Below, in pieces: positions 7,527 to 16,664 of a DNA stretch of 64,000 nt. The notes below the pieces were generated by a model that ran no database searches, was not told the origin of the DNA, and saw only the letters and a list, made by a program, of their open reading frames with translations. Source of the stretch: Luteibacter sp. 9135 (GTDB taxonomy: Bacteria; Pseudomonadota; Gammaproteobacteria; Xanthomonadales; Rhodanobacteraceae); the NCBI RefSeq assembly GCF_000745005.1, contig NZ_JQNB01000001.1, positions 930,001 through 994,000 on the forward strand, written 5' to 3'. Positions within the stretch are counted from its first letter, which is position 1; each line of letters begins with the position of its first letter. The position numbers were made by a program, and so were the translations under genes.

Positions 7527-10500
7527 TCACGGTTTGGCCGTAACGGTCAGCGTACCGCCGCCGGGTGCCCGCCCCTGGGTACCGCGGTCGTAGAGCGACT
7601 CGGCGAACACTGGCGGGATCGTGAACCGGCCGGCGTTGGTCGCCTTGATCCGGTAGACGAATTCCTGCACGTCCGTGCTCGCACTGCCGTACACCACCAC
7701 GCGATCCTCGCGCACGTCGGCGTAGTCCGGCTTCCACGTGGATTCCGGGTTGCCGATCGGCGAGCGCCACGCCGGCGTGTCATCACCGTCGCCCTCCCCT
7801 TCGGCCTGGCCCTCGCCGCTGTCGGCCTCCGTGGCATCGCCGTTATCCGCCGTGTCCGTCGTGTCCTCGTCGGAGGACGGCCCGGGCGCGACGGCATCGG
7901 CGGCAACGGCATCGGCGGGTGGCGCGGTCTGCAGCACCGGCTCGAAGCCGCCGGGCAGCAGGTCCACGATGGCGACGTCGTACACCGACGCGTTGGTGGT
8001 GGAGCGGATGCGCACATGGACGTCGATCTCATCGCCCGTGGCCAGGCTGTCGATCGCCTTGCCCTTGGTGTCGGTGTAGCTACGGGTGATCTCCAGGCCG
8101 TCCTTGCGCGTGTCCGCCGATGGTTTGCGATCGAAGCCCCCCTGCGCCACGCCATACCATGCGGCGTTGTCGCCATCGTTGACCAGGCGAAGGCGCTGTG
8201 CCGCGGCCGGCCAGTGCGCATCCAGCAGCACGCCGCGCGGCGTACCGATCGGTGTCACGGTGCCGTTGGCGGCCACCGAACCGATCGACAGCCTGGCGAT
8301 GTCGCCACCGGTTTCCTTCGCCCAGGCATCGAGCGCCAGGATGATCATGCCGGAGGACAGCGTGTTGTAGTGGCCCTTGGCCAGCGGCCGCACCAGCGCG
8401 TCGAGGGTTTCCGGCGGCAGCGACTTCGCCTGATCCGGGAAGTGCTTGGCCAGCAGGTACAACACCGTGGCGTCGCGGACCGGGGCGTCGTAATAGTCCG
8501 CGTAGCTGTACGCCTCGTCGGCCGGCTTGCGGCCCAGCAGGCGTCGCGGCTGGGCCATCAGGTCGGCGGCGAGCCGGTCCTGGTGCAGCAGCTGGTAGGA
8601 CGCGGCCAGCCACGCCGCGGCCAGGTCGCCCTTCCACACCTTGGGATACGCCTCTTCCAGGCGCCGTTGCACGGCGGCCAGATCGTTGGTGGTGACGTTG
8701 CCCTGGCGCGTGAGCAGGTAGACCGCGTAGGCGCGCTGGCGCATCTGCGCCAGCGTGTCGCCGCTGTCGTCGGCCGCGATCTGCCGCAGCGCGTTGTCCG
8801 CGGCGGACAGCATGTCGCGCGGCACGGCCACGCCGCGGTCGGTCGCCTCGATCAGGTAGTGCACGGCGTAGTCGGTGACGAAGGCCTGCGTGTCCGGCGT
8901 GGCCGTCCACAGGCCGAAGCCACCCTGCCCGTTCTGGCGGGCGCGCAGCACGTCGAACAACGCAGCCACCGGGTCGGCCGGCGGCGCGGTGTCGCCCTGC
9001 ATGCGGGCCGGCTTCACGTCGCCGAACTCCGGCCGGTTACCCAGCACCAGCGCCGGCATGGCCGCACTGACGACCTGCTCGGTGCAGTAGTGGGGGAAGT
9101 CGACCAGGTAGGCCGCCAAACCGCGGGCCAGCACCACCGGCACGGACGAGAACGCCACGTCGCGACGGGCGTATTCCGCGTGCATGTCTCGCAGCGGCGT
9201 GACATCGGCACGGCCGTGCGCATCCACGCGACCGAAGGCGAGGTCGGTGCGCATGGCCGATGCCGGACGCACGGAGAGATCCACCGACTGCTTCGCCGAC
9301 TTGCCGCTGGCCGCGGCGGTGAAGGTCAGGTTGCCGGAGCCGAGCGTGTCGGTGGCGCGCACGCGGAAGATCGCCACGCCCTCGCGCATCTCGCCCAGGC
9401 TCAGCGTCTTCGAGGCGTCGCCGACCAGTTGCAGCTGCGGGCCCGTCTTCAGGGTGACCGCCACCGGCACGGACTTGCCACCCAGGCCCGTGAGGTTGTT
9501 GGCTACGCCCACGCTGATCTCGGCTTCGTCGCCGGGTGCCAGCGTGGTCGGGACGTTGGGCGAGAGGACGAAGTCACCGCGGACGGTGGTCGCGCCCTCG
9601 ACGCTGCCGATGGTTTCCGGCGACACGCTGATCGCCATGACGCGCAACTTGCCGTTGAAGTAATCCGGCACCTTGTAGGTCAGGTCTTTCGCGCCGTCCA
9701 CATCGACGATGCCCGACCAGTACGCCACCGGTTTGTCGCGCTTGCGCTTGAACGGGTTGAGCTGGCGGCCGATGGCACCGTCCGCGTCACCGCCGGGTGC
9801 CGCCATCGTCATCAGCTTCTGGAAGTCCGGGATGATCAGGTCCAGGATCTGCGAGGTGGACACCTCGAGCATGCGCTTGCGGAAGAAATACTGCAGCGGA
9901 TCGCCCAGCTTGTAGTGGGCCACCTGCAGGATGCCTTCGTCCACGGCGAACACCACCGCACGCGTGGGCCTGGGGGAGGTGACGTGGAAGGTCACGGTGT
10001 CGCCCGGTTTCACCAGCGCCGGGGATTCCACCGCGATGGCGTTGCGCCGTGCGTCCATGTTGACCGAGAAGGGCACCACGCCGAATGACAGCGGGCTCAT
10101 GAAGATCTCGTCGGACGACGGGTCGCGCACGTACTGCACGTTGATGTAACCGTTGCCCTCGAAATCGGCCGGTACGGTAATGTGCTGCACGCTGCTGGTC
10201 GCGTCGGCATGGAACCACGCATGCGCGTACACCTTGTCGCGCTCGATGGTGATAAGGCCACTGCCCGCGTACGGGGCACGGATGGCGAGATCCACCGCTT
10301 CACCCGGCGCATAGTCCTTCTTCGACAGGGTGAGCTGCAGTTCCGTGTTTCGCTCCAGCGAACGCGACACGTTGCCCTCGCCCGCCACGGACCAGCTCAC
10401 GCGGTTGACCTCCTTGCCCTGCGCATCCTTGATCACCAGCGCGAAGGTGCCCGGTTTGTCCGTGGGCAGCGGGACATCCAGCCCGGTGGCGGGAATCGCC

Positions 10501-13500
10501 AGCGGCGTTTCGGAGATCACCGTCTCGCGCGCCTTCGATTCGTACTTGAAGACGCCGGAATCCTGCTTCGTCAACACGGAAACGAAGCGGGTCTCGACGA
10601 TCGCCTGCTTCAACCCGTTCAGGGCCATCCGCTTCGCCGTGGGATCGATGGCCACCAAGTTGACCGTGCGCGTGGCGTCACGGCTCACGTAATCCAGGTT
10701 GTCGACGGCCTTGTAGCCGACCAGCCAGTCGTTGGACGACACCATTCCCTGCGTGGCGGCGGCGACACTGCGACCGCCTTCCGCTTCATAGGCCTTGGCG
10801 AGGAAATACAGCTGATAGGTGGCATCGGCGTAGCGCGACAGGTCCAGCGCGAACTCGGCATGGCCCTTGTCGTCGGTCTTGGCGTCGGCCAGCTTTTCCT
10901 CGAAGCCCTCCTTGGCCCGGCGGATATCGTAGAAGTGGTAATCCTTGTAGCTGGGGAAGGACGGATAAGCCGGGCGCAGGGTCAGCGAGCCTTCGACGCG
11001 ACGATCCGCCGCCGGCGTGCCGAACAGGTTCTGCACGTCGACCATCGCCTTCAGCTGCGAGGGCTTGACCCAGCCCTCGGCCACCGCGGTGGAAAGCTTT
11101 GCCGAAACCTTCATGCGGTCCGGCTGGAATTCCTTCACCTGCACCGTGGTGCTGCCGATCTGCGAATACGGCTTGCCGTCCTTGGCGATGTAGAGATTGA
11201 CCGTCCAGTTACCGGTGGGCGAGGTCTCGGCCGTGGTGTGGTCCAGCTCGGCAAAGCCGGCCGCATCCATGGACACCGCCTGCTGCGCCACGGTGGTGCC
11301 GCGCGGGTCGACCACCTCGGCGATCAGCGGCATGCCGGCCACGCTGCGCGTCCAGCTGTTGGCGCGCACGATCATGCCGATGTGGAAGAGATCGCCGGGA
11401 CGGTAGATGCCGCGGTCGGAGAAAAGATAACCGGACAGCTGGCCCTGGCTGTGCGCGTTGGGCTCGCCGCCGATGTCGAAGCGCGAGAAATCCAGGGTGC
11501 GGTCATACGTGCTGACCGGCAGGAACGACAGGTCCTCACCCTGGCGCACCACGTACATCGCCGGCGCCTTCTCCTGCGTAAAGCCCTTGAGATTGGCGAA
11601 GTGGGCGAGGCCATCCGCGCTGGTGGTCTGGGTGAACAAGGTGCTGCCGTTCCTCGCGATCACCGCCACCGAGGCGCCGCCGACCGGCGCGCCGCTACGA
11701 ATGGACTGCACGAAGATGTCCTGGCTGCCGTCCATCGACTTCTTGGCGATGACGCCGAGGTCGGTGATGACCACCAGGCGCTCGTCCTTCGGCCAGTCGT
11801 AGGGCGCGTGGCTGGCGGCGTCGTCCCTGGCCGCTTCGGCGGCCGCCGCATCGGCATCGGCGCCGGCGTCGCGTGCGGCCGCTTCGCGTGCCGCCTTCAC
11901 CCGGCGCTCGCGGGCTTCCCTCTCCGCCTTCTCGTCGTAGCCGGACAACTTGAGCAGGAACACGCCACGCTTGCCGGCGGCGAGGTACTGGCCCAGGTCG
12001 ACCCCTTCATAATGGGCCTTGCCCGGTTCGTCCTGCGGGAAGGACACCTTGCTGACGAAACGCTCGACGATGTCGTCCGGCGTGAAGCCGTACATCTCCG
12101 GTTTGGTGTAGCTGCCCTGGTTGAGCGACACCAGGTGCTGCAACTGGTCGGGCAGCACGCGGCCTACCTCGACGCGCATGCCGGGGATATTGCGCGAGAC
12201 CACGGATATCCGCTTGTCGCCGCTGAGCGACAGCAGCGAGCCGTCTGCCATGAAACGCAGCAGGCGCGGGTAATCGGGCACGGTCAGCAGTTGCGCCTGC
12301 GGTGCGGCCATGAGGTAACCGCCGAACGCGCTCATGCCCTTGTCCACGCGCACGTAGATGCGCTGGCCGGGCTGGGCGTGGTAGCGGAAGCTCTGCGTCG
12401 CCGACCAGTCGGTCTCCGTCGGCACGATGTCGGGCTTGAGCGCGGTGAAACCGCGCAGGTCGGCCTCACCGATATGCGACACGTCACCGTACTTGTCGTC
12501 GTCGGGCACCAGCCAGGCATGCAGGCGCTTGCCCAGTTCGGCATCGCTCACCGGGCCGCCGAAGTTCATCACCACCACCTGCTCGGGCTCGAAGCGGGCG
12601 TTGTCCACCAGCGTGGCCGTCATGTCGTCCAGCTTCAGGCTGTACAGCCCGGGGATGCGTACCGTGGTCTCCAGTGCCTTCTGCGTACCGTCGCCACCAC
12701 GGCTGCTGCGTGCGCCGTCGTCCAGTGTCAGGCCGACGGAGCCGTCGTCCCGCGGCAGTTGCAGCGGCTGCGAGTGGACGAAGGCGTTGAGGCGGTGCTC
12801 GTCGTAGGTCACCGAGAACTTCAGGTCGCTGCCACGCTTCTGGTTTTTCTCGCGCAGGTCGAGGGAAAGGCGCTTCTCGAGCTGGGCCGAATCCACCGGA
12901 TAGTTGAAACCCAGTTGCACGATGGTCTTCTTGCGCGTGGGGTCCTGCGGGTCCTGGTAGAACTCGCTGTGGACGACGCGCGCGGCGAAGGGCGCGGTGG
13001 ACACGCTGAAATGGTCGTCGGCCAGTACCGCCTGCGGCGCGAACACCCTGGCCTTGTCGAAGCTGACCTCGATCTTGCGGCCCACGGGCCAGTCGCTGGC
13101 CGGCGTGAAGGTCAGCACGCGGTCGCTTTCCCACTTCCACTGGCCGGGCAGTTTCGGGTCCATCGCGATGCCGTCGGTCACCGGCTTGCCCAGCGACTCC
13201 AGCCGTGCGGCCGAGCCGGAAAAGGTCACCGTCAGCGGATGGATGGTGGCGGGGACATGCTCGTAGTCGCTGATGACCGGCGCCGGCGCTTCGAACGTGA
13301 TGCGGTTGGGCTCGGCCGGTTTCGGCCGGTTTTCCCACCAGTGCCAGCCGAACCAGGCCCCGGCCGCGACCACGAGCACGGCGGCGACCGTGGCGGTGAA
13401 CGCCAGCGGCCGGCTGCGCGCGGCTTGGCCGGTGGCGGGAATCCAACGTGGCGCCGACCAGGCCATGTCGCCGAACACGGGGCGAATCAGGCGGCCGAGC

Positions 13501-13562
13501 AGCCAGAAGAGGCCACGCACCAGGCGCACGGGCAACATCACGATGAAACGAAGCAGATCCAT
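7527..13562 (-). CDS. Bacterial alpha-2-macroglobulin with thioester (YfhM-like)
   Basis: This 2011-aa envelope protein belongs to the bacterial alpha-2-macroglobulin family, periplasmic protease traps. The thioester motif CTEQ is intact (Cys about 1493, Gln about 1496, in FPHYCTEQVVSAAMPALVL), so it should be able to bind a protease covalently. MG-type beta domains fill the first 1300 residues; the alpha-helical thioester domain follows (TDYAVHYLIEA, AYAVYLLTRQG). E. coli YfhM is a lipoprotein; here there is no lipobox, and a membrane helix near residues 62-82 (AFTATVAAVLVVAAGAWFGW) anchors it. An acidic Asp/Glu/Thr-rich linker lies at about 1880-1930. The start at 13562 follows GGGAAGGGAACC; 90 upstream in-frame codons are not signal-like. 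It is upstream of pbpC, probably in one operon. Confidence 0.93.
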   Translation of the reverse strand: MDLLRFIVMLPVRLVRGLFWLLGRLIRPVFGDMAWSAPRWIPATGQAARSRPLAFTATVAAVLVVAAGAWFGWHWWENRPKPAEPNRITFEAPAPVISDYEHVPATIHPLTVTFSGSAARLESLGKPVTDGIAMDPKLPGQWKWESDRVLTFTPASDWPVGRKIEVSFDKARVFAPQAVLADDHFSVSTAPFAARVVHSEFYQDPQDPTRKKTIVQLGFNYPVDSAQLEKRLSLDLREKNQKRGSDLKFSVTYDEHRLNAFVHSQPLQLPRDDGSVGLTLDDGARSSRGGDGTQKALETTVRIPGLYSLKLDDMTATLVDNARFEPEQVVVMNFGGPVSDAELGKRLHAWLVPDDDKYGDVSHIGEADLRGFTALKPDIVPTETDWSATQSFRYHAQPGQRIYVRVDKGMSAFGGYLMAAPQAQLLTVPDYPRLLRFMADGSLLSLSGDKRISVVSRNIPGMRVEVGRVLPDQLQHLVSLNQGSYTKPEMYGFTPDDIVERFVSKVSFPQDEPGKAHYEGVDLGQYLAAGKRGVFLLKLSGYDEKAEREARERRVKAAREAAARDAGADADAAAAEAARDDAASHAPYDWPKDERLVVITDLGVIAKKSMDGSQDIFVQSIRSGAPVGGASVAVIARNGSTLFTQTTSADGLAHFANLKGFTQEKAPAMYVVRQGEDLSFLPVSTYDRTLDFSRFDIGGEPNAHSQGQLSGYLFSDRGIYRPGDLFHIGMIVRANSWTRSVAGMPLIAEVVDPRGTTVAQQAVSMDAAGFAELDHTTAETSPTGNWTVNLYIAKDGKPYSQIGSTTVQVKEFQPDRMKVSAKLSTAVAEGWVKPSQLKAMVDVQNLFGTPAADRRVEGSLTLRPAYPSFPSYKDYHFYDIRRAKEGFEEKLADAKTDDKGHAEFALDLSRYADATYQLYFLAKAYEAEGGRSVAAATQGMVSSNDWLVGYKAVDNLDYVSRDATRTVNLVAIDPTAKRMALNGLKQAIVETRFVSVLTKQDSGVFKYESKARETVISETPLAIPATGLDVPLPTDKPGTFALVIKDAQGKEVNRVSWSVAGEGNVSRSLERNTELQLTLSKKDYAPGEAVDLAIRAPYAGSGLITIERDKVYAHAWFHADATSSVQHITVPADFEGNGYINVQYVRDPSSDEIFMSPLSFGVVPFSVNMDARRNAIAVESPALVKPGDTVTFHVTSPRPTRAVVFAVDEGILQVAHYKLGDPLQYFFRKRMLEVSTSQILDLIIPDFQKLMTMAAPGGDADGAIGRQLNPFKRKRDKPVAYWSGIVDVDGAKDLTYKVPDYFNGKLRVMAISVSPETIGSVEGATTVRGDFVLSPNVPTTLAPGDEAEISVGVANNLTGLGGKSVPVAVTLKTGPQLQLVGDASKTLSLGEMREGVAIFRVRATDTLGSGNLTFTAAASGKSAKQSVDLSVRPASAMRTDLAFGRVDAHGRADVTPLRDMHAEYARRDVAFSSVPVVLARGLAAYLVDFPHYCTEQVVSAAMPALVLGNRPEFGDVKPARMQGDTAPPADPVAALFDVLRARQNGQGGFGLWTATPDTQAFVTDYAVHYLIEATDRGVAVPRDMLSAADNALRQIAADDSGDTLAQMRQRAYAVYLLTRQGNVTTNDLAAVQRRLEEAYPKVWKGDLAAAWLAASYQLLHQDRLAADLMAQPRRLLGRKPADEAYSYADYYDAPVRDATVLYLLAKHFPDQAKSLPPETLDALVRPLAKGHYNTLSSGMIILALDAWAKETGGDIARLSIGSVAANGTVTPIGTPRGVLLDAHWPAAAQRLRLVNDGDNAAWYGVAQGGFDRKPSADTRKDGLEITRSYTDTKGKAIDSLATGDEIDVHVRIRSTTNASVYDVAIVDLLPGGFEPVLQTAPPADAVAADAVAPGPSSDEDTTDTADNGDATEADSGEGQAEGEGDGDDTPAWRSPIGNPESTWKPDYADVREDRVVVYGSASTDVQEFVYRIKATNAGRFTIPPVFAESLYDRGTQGRAPGGGTLTVTAKP

Positions 13563-13996
13563 GGTTCCCTTCCCATCCCTTGCATGAGTGACGGCAGCCC
13601 AGCCCGTAACGGCGGATACGCCCCTGCCCGCGCGCCGTGAAGGCGGCACGCCGGGTGTCTTACGTGATCCCTGGTCCATCCTGCGCGTGCCCGATGACAC
13701 CGCCGCGACCGGATTCTGGCATAACGGCGCCTGCGTTCGGGCGTTTGTCGGGCAACATGCCAATACGGGCAGCGTGGCAATAGGATAATTCTGAAAAAAC
13801 GAGCGCATTCGTGCGGGCGTGATGATGTTCACGACCAGCGCGTGCGCTCCTATCGTGCGTAAAAGCCTTACGTTATGGTGCCGCCGTCCGCTCGCACATG
13901 AGCGGACGGTGCGACTGCACGGATGTCAGCCGGGCCGCCATGGACAATCCGCGCCGGGGGAGCAAGGCGACGCGCGGACAGCGACGGTGAATAACG
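13563..13996. other. 434-bp divergent intergenic region
   Basis: This separates the alpha-2-macroglobulin gene (minus) from the HWE kinase gene (plus) and must hold both promoters. Short in-frame stretches exist but none has coding character or a ribosome site. Visible structure: an A-rich tract near 13793-13801, a small CGTAA/TTACG inverted repeat at about 13859-13873, and the hairpin listed separately at 13884-13909. I see no tRNA, sRNA or mobile-element trace. Confidence 0.5.
13884..13909. repeat. Perfect 10-bp inverted repeat upstream of the HWE kinase
   Basis: Arms CCGTCCGCTC and GAGCGGACGG flank the 6-base loop GCACAT, about 88 bp before the kinase start. No T-run follows, so an operator or a structured leader is more likely than a terminator. 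Confidence 0.5.
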
Positions 13997-14992
13997 ATGA
14001 GCGAGCGCGCCACCCTTCCCTTCGACCGCGCCCGCTGCGCGGACGAGCCGGATTTTTGTGAACTGGCGGAGGTCGCCCCGATCCTGATCCGGCGCACCGG
14101 CGCCGATCGCCGCGACGACTGGTTCAATCGCACCTGGCTCGAATTCACCGGTCGCTCGATCGCCGAGGAAGCAGGCAGCGGATGGATCGACGGCATCCAC
14201 CCCGAAGACAGGGACCGGCACGTCGCCGCTTTTGCCCGAGCCTTCGACGCGTGCGAACCGTATGCACTGGACTACCGGCTGCGTCGGCGCGACGGCAGCT
14301 ATCGCTGGATCGCCGCGAAGGGTGAGCCCTTCACGCGCCACGGCGTGTTGGCCGGTTACTGGAGCAGCGGCACGGACATCACCGAGCATCGTGATGCACA
14401 GCACAGCCAGCGCGTGCTGATCAACGACCTGAACCACCGCATGAAGAACACGCTCACCGTGGTGCAGGCCATAGCCGAGCAGACCTTCCGCGCGGATCGG
14501 CCGATGGCCGACGCGATCGCCTGCTTCGGCGGCCGGCTGCGCGCGCTGGCCTCGATGCAGGACCAGTTGGTCACCAACGCATGGGAAACGGTTCCGCTGC
14601 GCGACCTCGTCGCCACCACCTGCGCCCCGCTCGACCCCGGCGGCGGGCGCATCCGCCTGGAAGGGCCCTGCCTGGTCGTGGGCGCGGAGATGGCGGTCAC
14701 CCTGACGATGGCGCTGCACGAGCTGTTGACCAACGCGGTCAAGTACGGCGCGCTGTCCAACCACACGGGCCGGGTCGCGATCACCTGGCGGACATGCGTG
14801 GAAGCCGGCGGCCAGCGCCTCCGGCTGGTATGGAAGGAACGAGGCGGCCCGGCCGTGAGTGTCCCCGTCGGGCGCGGCTTCGGCAGCCGCTTCATCGAAC
14901 GCTGCCTCGGCGGCGAGGCCGGCGATCGCTCCACGCTCTGCTTCGAGGCGGATGGTGTGCGCTGGGCGCTCGACACCGCGCTCAGTGCGTGA
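13997..14992 (+). CDS. PAS domain HWE-family sensor histidine kinase
   Basis: This 331-aa cytoplasmic kinase has one PAS domain (about 25-130; FNRTWLEFTGRS, IHPEDRDRHV, YRLRRRDGSYRWI, GTDITEHRDAQ) and an HWE-type transmitter. The phospho-acceptor is His147 in LNHRMKNTLTVVQAIA; the N box reads ALHELLTNAVKYGAL and the G1 box has the W-x-E element (LVWKERGGPAV) that defines the family. There are no membrane helices. No response regulator is adjacent, so the partner is unknown; HWE kinases often act in general stress or light signalling. Its last 11 bases overlap the end of the convergent DUF1851 gene. The ribosome site is weak. Confidence 0.88.
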   Translation: MSERATLPFDRARCADEPDFCELAEVAPILIRRTGADRRDDWFNRTWLEFTGRSIAEEAGSGWIDGIHPEDRDRHVAAFARAFDACEPYALDYRLRRRDGSYRWIAAKGEPFTRHGVLAGYWSSGTDITEHRDAQHSQRVLINDLNHRMKNTLTVVQAIAEQTFRADRPMADAIACFGGRLRALASMQDQLVTNAWETVPLRDLVATTCAPLDPGGGRIRLEGPCLVVGAEMAVTLTMALHELLTNAVKYGALSNHTGRVAITWRTCVEAGGQRLRLVWKERGGPAVSVPVGRGFGSRFIERCLGGEAGDRSTLCFEADGVRWALDTALSA

Positions 14993-15458
14993 TGTCGATC
15001 TTGACTGCCGTGCCGTCGGGCAGGTCCTGCATCTGTTGCAGGACCGAGCCGGTCAGTTCGAAATGCTCGATGGCCGGCACGGGGTTGAGGTTGTCGACGG
15101 TGTACTCGCCCTCGGCGAAGATGGGCAGCGTGACGTAGGTGTAGCACTCGCCTTCGGCGCGCGCCTTGCCAGCCTCCAGCAGCGCTTCGACCAGCGACGG
15201 CAGCAGCCATTCGTCCGCGATTTCCTCGCGCAGCAACTGGTTGAAGCCCGGCACGCTCTCGGCCACGCGCTCGAGTTCGGCGGTGCCGGTGTTGAGCCAG
15301 AAGATGCCGCCCTCGTCCGCCTCGTAGAACAGGTCGCCCAGGGCGGTGAACAACAGCGGGGTATAGCCGTCGCCGATGCGCCACGCCCAGGATTCGGCCA
15401 GTGCGTCGATGGCGTCCTTGTCGGGCGTGCAGATGAGGTCGTTCCAGGTGAGGGCCAT
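14982..15458 (-). CDS. DUF1851 / Tdi1-C-type protein, possible T6SS immunity-like
   Basis: This 158-aa soluble acidic protein has the DUF1851 layout: an N-terminal helical part (WNDLICTPDKDAIDALAESWAW), a core with PLLFTALGDLFYEADEGGIFWLNTGTAELERVA, and a C-terminal sheet ending VKIDITH. Family members include the immunity protein of the Agrobacterium Tde1 DNase effector; many others are orphan and of unknown role. No effector, VgrG or PAAR gene is nearby, so an immunity function is not supported by context. An upstream in-frame ATG (15491) would add 11 residues. The 3' end overlaps the HWE kinase gene tail to tail. Confidence 0.65.
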   Translation of the reverse strand: MALTWNDLICTPDKDAIDALAESWAWRIGDGYTPLLFTALGDLFYEADEGGIFWLNTGTAELERVAESVPGFNQLLREEIADEWLLPSLVEALLEAGKARAEGECYTYVTLPIFAEGEYTVDNLNPVPAIEHFELTGSVLQQMQDLPDGTAVKIDITH

Positions 15459-15512
15459 GGCATGGGCCTTGCGATCGGTGGGGGACGGCACAGTTTACGC
15501 CCCCGGCATGGC

Positions 15513-16664
15513 TCAGTCGCCCGCCCCCGCGATCACGGCCCTGACGAACGCCGCCCGCGCGAGCGCCTCCGCATCGCTGGTCGCAACGGGCCATGCGGCC
15601 AGCTGCACGATGACCAGTTCTCGCGCCGGGTCGACATGGAGCAGTTGGCCGAAGATGCCGATGCCCGCATAGCCGCCGTCATCGTAGGTCCACCATTGGT
15701 AGCCGTAGCCCCGACCGGGTGCGCCGATGCCGGCATGCGTCGCCGTGGCGTCCGCCAGCCAGCCGTCGTCCAGCACCTGCCGTCCACCGGCCCTGCCGCC
15801 ATCGAGGAGGAACTGGCCGAAGCGTGCATAGTCGCCCAGCGTGGCCGACACGCCGGAGCCACCGGCTTCCGTCCCGTCCACGTCGTCCTTCAGCCAGAAC
15901 GCGTCGCTGGCCATGCCATACGGCTCCCAGACCTTCTCGGCGAGGTACGCGGCCAGTGTCCTGCCGGTGGCACGCGTGACCAGGATGCCGACCAGATCGG
16001 TTTCGCCGGTCTTGTAGACCCACTGCTGCCCGGGCGCGAACTGGCGCGGCAGCGCGGACATGTACGAGACCAGCAGGGGCACGCCGGGCTGGCGCGTGCC
16101 TTCGTACATGCGCGCGACATCCGAGGCGGGATCGGCGTAGTCCTCGTTCCAGCGCACGCCGGAGGTCATGGTCAGCAACTGGCGCACGGTGACGTCGCGG
16201 TACGCGCCCGCGGCCAGTTCCGGGATGTAGCGGATGACCTTGTCGTCCAGGTCGTGGATGGCTCCGTCGTGCAGGGCCGCGCCGACCAGCGTGGCGGTGA
16301 ACGACTTGGCGACCGAGAACGACGTCCATCGCGTGGCGGGTCCGGCACCCAGGCCGTAGCGCTCCAGGCGCACTTTGCCGTGCTGGACCACCATGATGCC
16401 GGCCACGTGGTGGTCGGCCATGTAGCGCTCGAGCGTGGTGCCGTCGGCGAAGCGCGGATGCAGCGGCGTACCGGCAGGCAGTGGATACGGTGTGCCGTGG
16501 TGGACGACGTTGCTTGCGTAATGGGTATCCATCGCCCGGAAGGCGGCTTCGCGTTGCGGCTGGTTCCAGAACAGCACGTCGGTGCGGCGGGCATGGGGCA
16601 CGGCGCACGCCCCGAGGACCAGCAGCAACCCGGCCAGGGCCAGCCGCGGCACACGGCGGGTCAT
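15513..16664 (-). CDS. Beta-lactamase-family serine hydrolase lipoprotein
   Basis: This 383-aa protein starts with a lipoprotein signal (LLLVLGAC, Cys20). A class C beta-lactamase/DD-peptidase fold follows: SxxK at Ser117-Lys120 (SFSVAKSFTATLVG), DLDDKVIRYIPEL, VTVRQLLTMTSGVRW, a YKTGETDLVGILV block in place of the usual Tyr-x-Asn region, and YGYQWWTYDDGG near the C-terminus. It probably hydrolyses an ester or amide in the periplasm; substrate unknown, and resistance function should not be assumed. The ATG overlaps the stop of the upstream membrane-protein gene (ATGA), so the two are translationally coupled, with modABC further upstream on the same strand. Confidence 0.82.
   Translation of the reverse strand: MTRRVPRLALAGLLLVLGACAVPHARRTDVLFWNQPQREAAFRAMDTHYASNVVHHGTPYPLPAGTPLHPRFADGTTLERYMADHHVAGIMVVQHGKVRLERYGLGAGPATRWTSFSVAKSFTATLVGAALHDGAIHDLDDKVIRYIPELAAGAYRDVTVRQLLTMTSGVRWNEDYADPASDVARMYEGTRQPGVPLLVSYMSALPRQFAPGQQWVYKTGETDLVGILVTRATGRTLAAYLAEKVWEPYGMASDAFWLKDDVDGTEAGGSGVSATLGDYARFGQFLLDGGRAGGRQVLDDGWLADATATHAGIGAPGRGYGYQWWTYDDGGYAGIGIFGQLLHVDPARELVIVQLAAWPVATSDAEALARAAFVRAVIAGAGD

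Noticed and set aside
10182..13640. 1152-codon open frame on the plus strand
   Set aside because: It is the antisense of the alpha-2-macroglobulin gene, with typical GC-rich shadow composition and no ribosome site.
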